From Chitinophagaceae bacterium (GTDB taxonomy: Bacteria > Bacteroidota > Bacteroidia > Chitinophagales > Chitinophagaceae), in contig JANXWM010000578.1 in NCBI GenBank assembly GCA_025351145.1, positions 1-16,584 on the forward strand: a stretch of DNA of 16,584 bases. Direction: 5' to 3'. The translations under genes were made by a program, and so were the position numbers. Positions 7,208 through 14,237 of this stretch are shown here, piece by piece. The notes under the pieces are model-generated. The model was given only the letters and a program-made list of their open reading frames with translations, was not told the DNA's origin and searched no databases. How positions within the stretch are numbered: position 1 is the first letter of the stretch; each line of letters starts with the position of its first letter.

Positions 7208-9154
7208 ATGTATAATTATAATCTTCATCAACAGGTTAATCTCGATCTTCAAAAATCAGAACTTGATTTAACAGGAAAGGATAATTTATTTTATACAAGG
7301 TTTATGGCGAACCTTTCGGCATTGCATGCTTTGTATATGGATCTGTACAGGCATCATCCAAAAGCTGATGAAAAGTTTAATCAACTGGTGGCAACAATTA
7401 CGGATGCTTATAAAGAAAGGTCAGCAGCACTAAAGCAACGCGACGAGGATAAACAAAAAAAAGGTTTTTGGTTTTTAAGCAATGAAATCACCGGCATGAG
7501 TTTGTATGTTGACCGTTTCTGCGGCAACCTGCAAAACATGGAAGAAAAACTATCTTATTTTAAAAAACTTGGTGTAAACTTTTTACACCTGATGCCCATA
7601 TTCGAAAGTCCGCAGGGAGAGAGCGACGGCGGTTATGCAGTATCAGATTTCAGAAAAGTAGCAGAACGTTTTGGCACATTGCAGGATTTAAAAAGCCTGC
7701 AGAAAAAAATGAGTAAAGAAGGAATGTATTTGATGGTGGATATTGTGCTCAACCATACTTCCAGACTGCATGAATGGGCATTAAAAGCAAAGCAGGGCGA
7801 TGCATATTACCAGGATTATTTTTACATGTACGATGATCGAAGTTTGCCCGATAAATTTGAAAAAGCAATGCCCGAAATTTTTCCCGAATCATCGCCAGGC
7901 AGCTTTACTTATATAGAAGAATGCAACAAATGGGTGATGACGGTTTTTCATAATTACCAGTGGGATTTGAATTATACAAACCCATCGGTGTTTGTAGATA
8001 TGCTGGATAATATTTTCTTTTACGCCAACCTGGGCATAGATATTTTGCGCATAGATGCACCTGCTTTTATCTGGAAACAATTGGACACAACCTGCCAGAA
8101 TTTACCGCAGGCGCATACGATTTTACAGCTCATAAAGCAGTGTGTACAAATTGCAACGCCCGGTATGGCTTTGCTTGGTGAAGCTATTGTTGCACCAAAA
8201 GAAATTCAGAAATATTTTGGAACAGGTTTAGCAACTGCCAAGGAATGCGATTTCGCCTACAACGCAACACAGATGGCACTTCAGTGGGATGCACTTGCAA
8301 CGGGAAACACAAAAGTAATGCTTGCTGCACAGTATGAAATTCTTAAAAAACCCTACGGCACTACATGGATAACTTACACCCGCTGCCATGATGATATTGG
8401 TTTGGGCTACGATGACTACATGATTGAAAATGCAGGCTTCAATGCTTATGAGCATAGAAAATATTTAAAGAATTATTACTCAGGAAGCATAAAAAGTTCG
8501 CCGGCAAAAGGTGCATTATTTTCAGTGAACCCTAAAACACAGGATGCACGTATCAGTGGTTCGCTGGCTTCTTTGTGCGGACTTGAAAAAGCTCTCGACG
8601 AAAACGATGTTCAGGCAACAGAAATGGCCATCCGTAAAATTTTAATGATGCAGGCGCAGAGCTTTTTTATCGGCAGCGTGCCCATGATTTTTTATGGCGA
8701 TGAGCTTGGTTACACCAACGATTATTCCTACCTCGATGACCCGGGGAAAAGTTATGATAACCGCTGGATGCACCGCCCGGTAATTGACTGGGATAAAAAT
8801 AAAATGATCGAAGATGAGGGCACTATTGAGCACCGTATTTTCTCAGCCACACAGCACCTCATCAGTATAAGAAAAAAACTTGATGTGGTTGCAGACCGTA
8901 AAAATATAACCTGGCTTGCGCCGCACAATATTCATATTACGGGTTACCTGCGCAGCGATGGTGATAAAAAATTATTTTGCCTGTTTAATTTCAGTCATGC
9001 GCAGGCATACTTAACCTGGTTTGCGTTTAAAGAACATGGCCCTGCCCCCACCAAACTCTACGATCACTGGAGCAACCAATATTTTACCGTGGGCCAGGAC
9101 CACGAATACCTCGTAATGGAACCTTATACTTTTCATCTTTTTGAGGCGCAGTAA
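7208..9154 (+). CDS. Amylosucrase (GH13, EC 2.4.1.4)
   Basis: A 648-residue glucansucrase expected to cleave sucrose, add the glucosyl unit to alpha-1,4-glucan and release fructose. The length is close to the Neisseria polysaccharea enzyme. An N-terminal helical domain (about 1-90) precedes the barrel. Visible motifs: SDGGYAVSDFR (139-149), DIVLNHTS (178-185), the nucleophile D283 in DILRIDAPAFIWKQLDTTC, acid/base E325 in LLGEAIVAP, and H394/D395 in TRCHDDIG. NLPQAH (298-303), the SDGG aspartate D140 and R519 in DNRWMHRP fit the D-R pair that shapes the sucrose pocket. A C-terminal beta domain (about 560-648) closes the protein. There is no signal peptide, so the enzyme is cytoplasmic and acts on imported sucrose. 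A sucrose hydrolase with the same fold is the main alternative. It lies 13 nt behind the fructokinase gene. Confidence 0.92.
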   Translation: MYNYNLHQQVNLDLQKSELDLTGKDNLFYTRFMANLSALHALYMDLYRHHPKADEKFNQLVATITDAYKERSAALKQRDEDKQKKGFWFLSNEITGMSLYVDRFCGNLQNMEEKLSYFKKLGVNFLHLMPIFESPQGESDGGYAVSDFRKVAERFGTLQDLKSLQKKMSKEGMYLMVDIVLNHTSRLHEWALKAKQGDAYYQDYFYMYDDRSLPDKFEKAMPEIFPESSPGSFTYIEECNKWVMTVFHNYQWDLNYTNPSVFVDMLDNIFFYANLGIDILRIDAPAFIWKQLDTTCQNLPQAHTILQLIKQCVQIATPGMALLGEAIVAPKEIQKYFGTGLATAKECDFAYNATQMALQWDALATGNTKVMLAAQYEILKKPYGTTWITYTRCHDDIGLGYDDYMIENAGFNAYEHRKYLKNYYSGSIKSSPAKGALFSVNPKTQDARISGSLASLCGLEKALDENDVQATEMAIRKILMMQAQSFFIGSVPMIFYGDELGYTNDYSYLDDPGKSYDNRWMHRPVIDWDKNKMIEDEGTIEHRIFSATQHLISIRKKLDVVADRKNITWLAPHNIHITGYLRSDGDKKLFCLFNFSHAQAYLTWFAFKEHGPAPTKLYDHWSNQYFTVGQDHEYLVMEPYTFHLFEAQ

Positions 9155-9165
9155 ATTGAAATGAT

Positions 9166-9223
9166 TTTTATGAACCCGGCAGAAGTATTTCATGGCATCG
9201 CCTCTTGCGTCGCACTCTTGTAC
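9166..9223 (+). repeat. Dispersed intergenic repeat, copy 5
   Basis: Sense strand is plus. The leader TTTATGAACCCGGC begins about 12 nt after the amylosucrase stop, followed by AGAAGTATTTCATGGCATCG and CTTGCGTCGCACTCTTGTAC. The inner part differs from copy 2 by very few bases. The downstream ACGTTC and the GCTTTTACCGAAGC block are absent. It lies between convergent genes. Confidence 0.85.
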
Positions 9224-9259
9224 TTGTGGTAATTCTATTCAGCAAAATACAGGAACCGG

Positions 9260-10081
9260 TTAATGAATTACCATCATCAGTAATTTCCATTCCTGGCCTT
9301 GCCTTACCCATAAGCGCATATAGTTTTGTTTCTTATCGCCGGTTTGTGCATTACCATACACAGCAAACATATCGTTGTTATTTGAAGCAATAAGGCCGGT
9401 AGATGTGAATGCAGTATTCGCTGGAACAGCATCCATTGCTGCATTTATAGCTGCTGCATTTTTAAATGGTACATATCCATTTATACTGAACCAGCTATCG
9501 GGAATGATGGCTTTGTTTAATGCCGCATTTTTATCATTTGCAAATGCACTAATAAAATTCATTTCAGTATTCATTAATAAAGCGGTGCTGTTGCTTTTGT
9601 TTTCTGTGCTGCTGAGTACAAATTTTTTTACTGTTCCATCGTTCGTGTTTTTTTGAGTGTATTGAATGCCCATATCAAACATTGCTTTCCATTTGCCTTC
9701 CTTATTTTTCTTCCAGACTGTTGTAAAATGTCCATAAGCAACGGCGGTATCCTTCAAAGATTTTTCGCGGTATTCCCATGGGCCGGTGGTAACACCCATT
9801 TCACCGGATGAAGATATAATGGCAAACTCAGGTGCCCAGGTAAGTTTACTGCCGTCTTCGTTGCGCTGCATCCATTCTTTAAAAACATTCACCTGCCCGC
9901 CACCGCTAAAGCCAACGCAGTTACTATCCACAAAAGCAAGGAATGCTTTTTTTGTGGATTGCTCCCTGCTGGTTTTTGCAAAGCTTTTTTCGCTTGCAAT
10001 TAATTCATCAATGGGCTGCTGTGCATTTGAAATATTGCAGCAGAGCATTGAAAAAATGCTGATAGTAATAAACGTTTTCAT
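9260..10081 (-). CDS. Secreted protein with two SnoaL/NTF2-like domains
   Basis: A 273-residue exported protein. The signal peptide spans 1-20 (MKTFITISIFSMLCCNISNA) and is followed by QQPIDELIASEKSFAKTSRE, a start typical of DUF4440/SnoaL-like cone folds. The first domain (about 22-145) contains EMGVTTGPWEYRE, AYGHFTTVWKKNKEGKWKAM and a closing strand. A linker of about 20 residues leads to a second, more diverged copy (about 165-273) that ends MRLWVRQGQEWKLLMMVIH, the same terminal pattern. No catalytic residues can be assigned, as the fold covers enzymes and binding proteins. It stands alone on the minus strand, convergent with amylosucrase and divergent from the GT39 gene. Cys14/Cys15 sit inside the hydrophobic segment and are unlikely to be a lipobox. 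Confidence 0.75.
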   Translation of the reverse strand: MKTFITISIFSMLCCNISNAQQPIDELIASEKSFAKTSREQSTKKAFLAFVDSNCVGFSGGGQVNVFKEWMQRNEDGSKLTWAPEFAIISSSGEMGVTTGPWEYREKSLKDTAVAYGHFTTVWKKNKEGKWKAMFDMGIQYTQKNTNDGTVKKFVLSSTENKSNSTALLMNTEMNFISAFANDKNAALNKAIIPDSWFSINGYVPFKNAAAINAAMDAVPANTAFTSTGLIASNNNDMFAVYGNAQTGDKKQNYMRLWVRQGQEWKLLMMVIH

Positions 10082-10148
10082 TTTATAAAAGTAAAGAAGG
10101 ATTTGGATGCAGGGAGCAACAAATGATAAGCGGGGTGGGTTTTTTGTT

Positions 10149-10221
10149 CAATATATAACCTGAACGTACAAGAGTGCGACGCAAGAATGCTTAATAGTAA
10201 TTCCTCAGCCTGGCTCAAAAA
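10149..10221 (-). repeat. Dispersed intergenic repeat, copy 6
   Basis: Sense strand is minus: leader ATTTTTGAGCCAGGC (to 10209), variable part, core CTTGCGTCGCACTCTTGTAC, ACGTTC and the weakly kept AGGTTATATATTG. It lies between the divergent starts of the NTF2-like and GT39 genes. Confidence 0.85.
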
Positions 10222-10291
10222 TATCTTTGGCTTTCGGCTATAAATTTTTTTCTGCGTATTTATAGTTTAGCACTTTGGCAGCAGTAAACAT

Positions 10292-10321
10292 TTTGCAGTT
10301 TAACGCTTTACTTTAGTTTTG
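10292..10321 (+). promoter_or_regulatory. Bacteroidota-type promoter for the GT39-PAP2 operon
   Basis: TTTG at 10292-10295 and TAGTTTTG at 10314-10321 are separated by 18 nt, matching the -33/-7 consensus TTTG-N(18-21)-TAnnTTTG of Bacteroidota primary sigma factors. Transcription would begin near 10326-10328, leaving a leader of only about 10 nt before the TTG start at 10337. This is the only full match I found in the window. Confidence 0.6.
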
Positions 10322-10336
10322 TTTTAAATTTCAACT

Positions 10337-11905
10337 TTGCTCAATACACAAACATATAAGCAATCTTATTTCTGGTGGCTGTTTGCCATGCTTGCATTTC
10401 TGCTGCTTTTTCGTTTGGGTGCCGCACCAATTTACATTTTAGATGAAGCCAAGAACGCGGAATGCGCCAGGGAAATGATGCAGAAAAATGATTTTTTGAT
10501 CCCCACTTTTAATGGCGAATTGCGCACAGATAAACCGCCGCTGCATTATTTTTTTATGATTGCGGCTTACAAAATTTTTGGCACTACCGAATTTGCTGCA
10601 AGGTTTTTTTCCGCCATCATGGGTTTGTTAACGGTGCTGGTTACTTACTACTACACCAAAAGATTGCTGAATGCATTCGCCGCATTTTGCGCCGCAGTTG
10701 TTTTGGTATGCAGCACACATTTTTTATTTGAGTTTCGTTTATCTGTTCCCGATCCTTATTTAATATTTTTTATTACGCTCGGTTTGTTCAGTGCCTGTAC
10801 CTGGCTGCATGAAAATAAGCCATCGCAGTTATACATTGCGGCCGCAGCACTGGGGCTTGCTACACTCTCCAAAGGCCCAGTAGCACTGGCTTTGCCGGGT
10901 TTGTGCGTACTGATATGGGTAATCATCAACCGCAAATGGAAAACTGTTTTTACCTGGCATTTAATACCCGCATTTGTGCTGCTATCAGCCATTGCTGTTC
11001 CATGGTATGTAATGGTTGATAAAGCCACCCACGGTAAATGGACAAAAGGTTTTTTTATTGAGAATAACCTCAACCGTTTCTCCGATCCGCAGGAAGGGCA
11101 TGGCGGCTTTTTTCTGCTCACACTTCTTTTTGTAGTAATCGGGCTGCTGCCTTTTTTTAGTTTTATTGCTGAAGCTATTAAAGAAAGAAAAAATGTTTTT
11201 GAAAACAGCCTTGTAAAATTTAGCGCAATAGTGGTGCTTGCTTTTATTGCTTTCTTCAGTATATCGAGCACCAAGCTGCCTAATTATGCCATGCCATGTT
11301 ACCCCTTTGCTGCGGTTATACTGGGTAATTTTATTGCATCGCTGCTTAACAAAGAAGTTAGTTCTAAAAAATATCCTTATTATATTCTTGCGGTGTTTAC
11401 ATTGGTTGTTCCCATAGCCGGGTACTTCGCCATAGGGCAGGAAGTTGAAGCAAAAGACAGTAACTGGCTTCCATTTTTTTTATTAATAACACCAGTCATT
11501 TTTTTTATTGCACTTACCAGAAAATTGAACTGGCAAAATAAAATAAGGATCATTTTTATCAGTTACACGGTCTTTAATATTATCGGTTTGCAGTTTGTTT
11601 ACCCCGCATTGTACAGCCAAAACCCTGTAGCAAAAACGATTGATATTGTAAAGCAGTATCCCAATATTTACTGCTATGGTATTTATAATTCGGGCTATCG
11701 TTTTTACCTTGATAAAAATATTCCGCGAACACAGGATCCTGCAATGCTAAGGCAGTGGATCGATAGCACGCATAATGCCATCGTAATAACAAGAACAGAT
11801 TATCTCGATTCACTGAAAGCCTTGCCATTGCAGGAAATCGTGCGCCATCATGATATTTTTGAATTGCCCACCACCGTTATTTTAAAGTACCATGCACAAC
11901 CTTAA
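10337..11905 (+). CDS. GT39/ArnT-like glycosyltransferase
   Basis: A 522-residue integral membrane enzyme of the GT-C fold, expected to transfer a sugar from a polyprenyl-phosphate donor to a lipid or protein acceptor on the outer face of the inner membrane. The N-terminal TM (about 12-28) leads into ILDEAKNAECAREM with the catalytic-type acidic pair D36/E37, then RTDKPPLHYFFM (63-74), the PMT/ArnT signature. About ten further hydrophobic segments follow, and a soluble C-terminal part (about 425-522) closes the protein. The frame opens only after a TAA at 10325, and no ATG lies before codon 18, which would cut into TM1. The likely start is therefore TTG at 10337 (ATT at 10328 is the other option). 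The next gene overlaps by 14 nt. Lipid A or another envelope glycan is the probable acceptor, by family only. Confidence 0.85.
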   Translation: MLNTQTYKQSYFWWLFAMLAFLLLFRLGAAPIYILDEAKNAECAREMMQKNDFLIPTFNGELRTDKPPLHYFFMIAAYKIFGTTEFAARFFSAIMGLLTVLVTYYYTKRLLNAFAAFCAAVVLVCSTHFLFEFRLSVPDPYLIFFITLGLFSACTWLHENKPSQLYIAAAALGLATLSKGPVALALPGLCVLIWVIINRKWKTVFTWHLIPAFVLLSAIAVPWYVMVDKATHGKWTKGFFIENNLNRFSDPQEGHGGFFLLTLLFVVIGLLPFFSFIAEAIKERKNVFENSLVKFSAIVVLAFIAFFSISSTKLPNYAMPCYPFAAVILGNFIASLLNKEVSSKKYPYYILAVFTLVVPIAGYFAIGQEVEAKDSNWLPFFLLITPVIFFIALTRKLNWQNKIRIIFISYTVFNIIGLQFVYPALYSQNPVAKTIDIVKQYPNIYCYGIYNSGYRFYLDKNIPRTQDPAMLRQWIDSTHNAIVITRTDYLDSLKALPLQEIVRHHDIFELPTTVILKYHAQP

Positions 11906-12518
11906 TATAAAAAGTTTCAGGGCCGCCGCTACAGTTTCGTTCATTATTGCTGTAGCTGTTTTAGCTGCTTCTTTCATCATTGGCAAACAGGATTTTTTTC
12001 TGCAGCTTAATATTGATCTCGGCACTTTCGCCGACTATTTTTTTGCAGCATTTACTTATGGCGGCGATTCTCTTATGTGGGTTGCAGCTTTGCTCATCGC
12101 TGTATTTGCGCTAAAAAGAAAAGATACCATTCCGCTTTTTATCACTTGTTTTTTAGTGGTTACCCTGCTTACGCAAATATGCAAATATGTAATTGTGCCC
12201 GATGAACCGCGGCCCATAAAAGCCATTGCCGATACGTCGCTTATACATACCGTTGCCGGTGTTGAAATGCATACTGTGTCAAGCTTTCCATCTGGGCATA
12301 CGGCCACGGCATTTTGTTTTTACCTGCTGTTTTGTTTACTGCTCAGTGAAAAATGGTGGCCCGCCGCCGGACTTATTTATGCCTTGCTCACAGGCTATTC
12401 ACGCATCTATCTTGCGCAGCATTTTCCGCTCGATGTGGGCGCCGGCATTATCACGGGCATCATCTCCGTTTATGCCGCTTTAAAGTTTCAGCAATACTGG
12501 TGGAAGCGAAAAGGGTAA
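11892..12518 (+). CDS. PAP2-family membrane phosphatase
   Basis: A 208-residue protein with about six TM segments and the acid phosphatase/PAP2 active site, facing the periplasm. Motif 2 is PSGHTA (P133, S134, G135, H136). Motif 3 is SRIYLAQHFPLD (R171, nucleophile H177, D181). Motif 1 is K98...R107-P108 with eight residues between K and RP instead of the usual six, a spacing that may be a subfamily trait. Likely substrates are undecaprenyl diphosphate, phosphatidyl-lipids or lipid A phosphates. Its ATG lies inside the end of the GT39 gene (14-nt overlap), so the two are translationally coupled. A polyprenyl-P recycling role beside a polyprenyl-P-sugar transferase is a reasonable inference. 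Confidence 0.88.
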   Translation: MHNLNIKSFRAAATVSFIIAVAVLAASFIIGKQDFFLQLNIDLGTFADYFFAAFTYGGDSLMWVAALLIAVFALKRKDTIPLFITCFLVVTLLTQICKYVIVPDEPRPIKAIADTSLIHTVAGVEMHTVSSFPSGHTATAFCFYLLFCLLLSEKWWPAAGLIYALLTGYSRIYLAQHFPLDVGAGIITGIISVYAALKFQQYWWKRKG

Positions 12519-12523
12519 GGGCA

Positions 12524-12654
12524 TTTTGAGCCTGGCCGAGGGAATTCTATTGATCGTTCCTTGCGTCGCACTCTTGTACGATTGGATTATATATTGAGCT
12601 TTTACCGAAGCGTGAATCTAAGCGAATCGTTGTTTGGTCAGGCGACTAACAACG
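12524..12654 (+). repeat. Dispersed intergenic repeat, copy 7 (fullest copy)
   Basis: Sense strand is plus, beginning 5 nt after the PAP2 stop. In order: TTTTGAGCCTGGC, a variable part, core CTTGCGTCGCACTCTTGTAC (12560-12579), GATTGGATTATATATTGA, GCTTTTACCGAAGC (12599-12612), a short linker, and a cap hairpin with imperfect arms CGTTGTTTGGTC / GACTAACAACG around AGGC (12628-12654). It is the most complete example of the element, about 130 nt long. Confidence 0.85.
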
Positions 12655-12689
12655 GCTAAAGGCTAAAGAACAAGTATGATGAATACTCG

Positions 12690-13208
12690 TCAAAAATTTC
12701 CTTTGAATGATCCATTACTTACTTGCGCAGCTTCACCGGTATTATGATCGTTTTTACAGGAAGCAGTAAACAAACCCTCAATGTGATGATCTTTTAGGAC
12801 TGTAATAGTCACACTGCCTTTATTAGTAATTGCTGGGTCTGATGTCCAGTAAATAACTTGCGATATTGACCCTTCATCTTTTTGGAATGATAATCCATTG
12901 CCAATACCGTTGTTACTCGTAAATGGATATGTTCCTGTTTGAGTAACATTTTCAATAACAATACCAAGACGATTATTATTAGCGTCTTTAGCATCTATTT
13001 GGTATGTTGTCGGATACGCAAATACCGGATAAATTTGTGCCGCTGCTCCTGTTATAGAAAACTGGAATGGAGCATTATTGCCTATCGAAATAGTTGCGGA
13101 TACGTTATTTGAAGAAGTATCCGGGATATACGGAGTTTTATCCTTGGAACAAGAAGTAATGATGAGCGTTACAACTGTCAGGATCGTAATAAAAAATTTA
13201 TGTTTCAT
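12690..13208 (-). CDS. Putative lipoprotein, unknown function
   Basis: A 172-residue predicted lipoprotein. The signal peptide MKHKFFITILTVVTLIITSC ends in a lipobox (ITSC, acylated C20). The mature part is beta-rich and low in charge, with SNNVSATISIGNNAPFQFSI near 34-53 and a C-terminal segment GSVTITVLKDHHIEGLFTAS that resembles small immunoglobulin-like or calycin-like lipoproteins common in Bacteroidota (for example DUF6252-type proteins). I cannot assign the family with certainty. It is a single gene on the minus strand, isolated on both sides by repeat copies 7 and 8. No enzyme motif is visible. Confidence 0.75.
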   Translation of the reverse strand: MKHKFFITILTVVTLIITSCSKDKTPYIPDTSSNNVSATISIGNNAPFQFSITGAAAQIYPVFAYPTTYQIDAKDANNNRLGIVIENVTQTGTYPFTSNNGIGNGLSFQKDEGSISQVIYWTSDPAITNKGSVTITVLKDHHIEGLFTASCKNDHNTGEAAQVSNGSFKGNF

Positions 13209-13278
13209 AACAACAGTATTTTAAAATTTTATCATAAATTAAAATAAATACTCAGTTGTTGCTTTCTTTTGTTCCGCC

Positions 13279-13351
13279 CTTGTTGGTCGCCTGACCAACA
13301 AGGATTCGTTTCGGTAAAAGTTCATCCATAATCCGAACGTACAAGAGTGCG
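13279..13351 (-). repeat. Dispersed intergenic repeat, copy 8, truncated, with perfect hairpin
   Basis: Sense strand is minus. It keeps only GCACTCTTGTACGTTCGG of the core, then ATTATGGATGAACTTTTACCG, and a perfect cap hairpin: CTTGTTGGTC (13279-13288), loop GCCT, GACCAACAAG (13293-13302). The leader half is missing and element B begins at 13353, directly at the break after GTGCG. Confidence 0.8.
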
Positions 13352-13352
13352 C

Positions 13353-13452
13353 TGCCGTCATGCCGTCCGCCGCGGCGGATCGGCATCTCCTGGCAAAACA
13401 TTTGACGCACTACAAGAGACCCTGATCCGCCGCGGCGGACAGGGTGACGGCA
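13353..13452. repeat. Inverted-repeat element B (GC-rich hairpin)
   Basis: A 100-bp near-palindrome. The outer arms TGCCGTCA (13353-13360) / TGACGGCA (13445-13452) are followed by a 17-bp perfect inner arm GTCCGCCGCGGCGGATC and its complement (around 13364-13380 and 13425-13441). CCGCCGCGGCGG is itself self-complementary. The centre holds ATCTCCTGGCA (13385-13395) and ACTACAAGAGA (13409-13419), the same core as element A, although the arms are unrelated. The GC content is far above the surroundings. No coding content. Confidence 0.8.
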
Positions 13453-13472
13453 CTTGCTGATTCGCTTCAATC

Positions 13473-13562
13473 TTCGCTTCGGTAAAAGCCCATTCATAAT
13501 CCGAACGTACAAGTGTGCGACGCAAGAATGCTTCATACTTATTCTTTTGCCCGGCCCAAAAA
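13473..13562 (-). repeat. Dispersed intergenic repeat, copy 9
   Basis: Sense strand is minus, beginning immediately after the regulator stop codon: ATTTTTGGGCCGGGC, a variable part, core CTTGCGTCGCACACTTGTAC (one mismatch), GTTCGGATTATGAATGG and GCTTTTACCGAAGCG. Where other copies have a cap hairpin, this one runs into the right arm of element B. Confidence 0.85.
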
Positions 13563-14234
13563 TCACTTCATTTCACCGGTAAATATTTTGTGGCGTATGG
13601 CATATACAACAAGACCAACCGTATTTTTTACATTCATCTTTTCCATAATTTTCATGCGGTGACCTTCTACCGTTCGGGCACTGATGAATAACTGTTCGCC
13701 AATTTCTCTGTTGGTGTATTCCTTGCAAATGAGCCTGACGATTTCTTTTTCTCTTTCGGTGAATTCCTCTTTTTGTCTGTTTGTATAAGGGTTGAAGCTG
13801 CTGCGGGCAATCATTTGAGCCAGTTTACTGCTGGTACTTTTGCCAAAATACGGGTTTTGATTATACACAGAAATAATGGCATCTATAATTTCCTGTTTAT
13901 CGCTGTTTTTAAGAAGGTAGCCTTTAGCCCCCGCTTCGAGCATATCTATAATAAGATCATCTTCATCGAACATTGAAAGGGCTATAATACCAATTTCAGG
14001 AAACAGTTGCCTGATTTTTTTGCTGGCTTCAATACCATCTACTAAAGGCATTTTAATATCCGTAATCACAATATCGGGGTGTAGTTTCTGGGTAAGCTCA
14101 AGAAGCTCTTTGCCGTTTTCTGCTTCACCGAGTATTTGTATTTCGGGGTAGCGGCTAAGCATGAGTTTAAAACCATCGCGAAAAATTTCGTGATCGTCGG
14201 CTATAATAATCTTTATATCGGGCATCATCTGCAT
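13563..14234 (-). CDS. NarL/FixJ-family response regulator
   Basis: A 223-residue transcription factor. The receiver domain (about 6-122) has the acidic pair D13/D14 in IIADDHEIFRDGF, phospho-acceptor D59 in DIVITDIKMP, the S/T position in IIALSMF and the lysine in GYLLKNSD. The LuxR-type helix-turn-helix (about 158-218) reads FTEREKEIVRLICKEYTNRE, IGEQLFISARTVEGHRMKI and MEKMNVKNTVGLVVYAI. It starts 3 nt after the kinase stop codon, and the kinase is its expected phosphodonor. MQMMPD offers a second ATG at codon 3 or 4; either is possible. It is the last gene of the four-gene minus-strand operon. Confidence 0.92.
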   Translation of the reverse strand: MQMMPDIKIIIADDHEIFRDGFKLMLSRYPEIQILGEAENGKELLELTQKLHPDIVITDIKMPLVDGIEASKKIRQLFPEIGIIALSMFDEDDLIIDMLEAGAKGYLLKNSDKQEIIDAIISVYNQNPYFGKSTSSKLAQMIARSSFNPYTNRQKEEFTEREKEIVRLICKEYTNREIGEQLFISARTVEGHRMKIMEKMNVKNTVGLVVYAIRHKIFTGEMK

Positions 14235-14237
14235 GAA

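Larger units (their letters stand above)
13209..13562. other. 354-bp gene-free spacer made mostly of repeats
   Basis: From left to right: an AT-rich leader of the lipoprotein gene (13209-13260), truncated repeat copy 8 with a perfect cap hairpin (13279-13351), inverted-repeat element B (13353-13452), and repeat copy 9 (13473-13562), which ends on the base before the response regulator stop codon. The frame open across this region on the minus strand is only repeat sequence. No real gene is seen. Confidence 0.75.

Noticed and set aside
10756..11274. A 172-codon minus-strand frame inside the GT39 gene
   Set aside because: It is antisense to a well-supported membrane enzyme, and its composition is that of a complemented hydrophobic coding frame.
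2549..13562. Repeats as integron attC sites or a CRISPR array
   Set aside because: Copies lie 0.1-3 kb apart between genes on both strands, lack attC GTTRRRY cores and an integrase, and have no regular spacers.
13252..13566. A 104-codon minus-strand open frame between the lipoprotein and the NarL regulator
   Set aside because: It is made wholly of repeat copies 8 and 9 and element B, shows the same repeated peptide twice, and overlaps the regulator stop codon.
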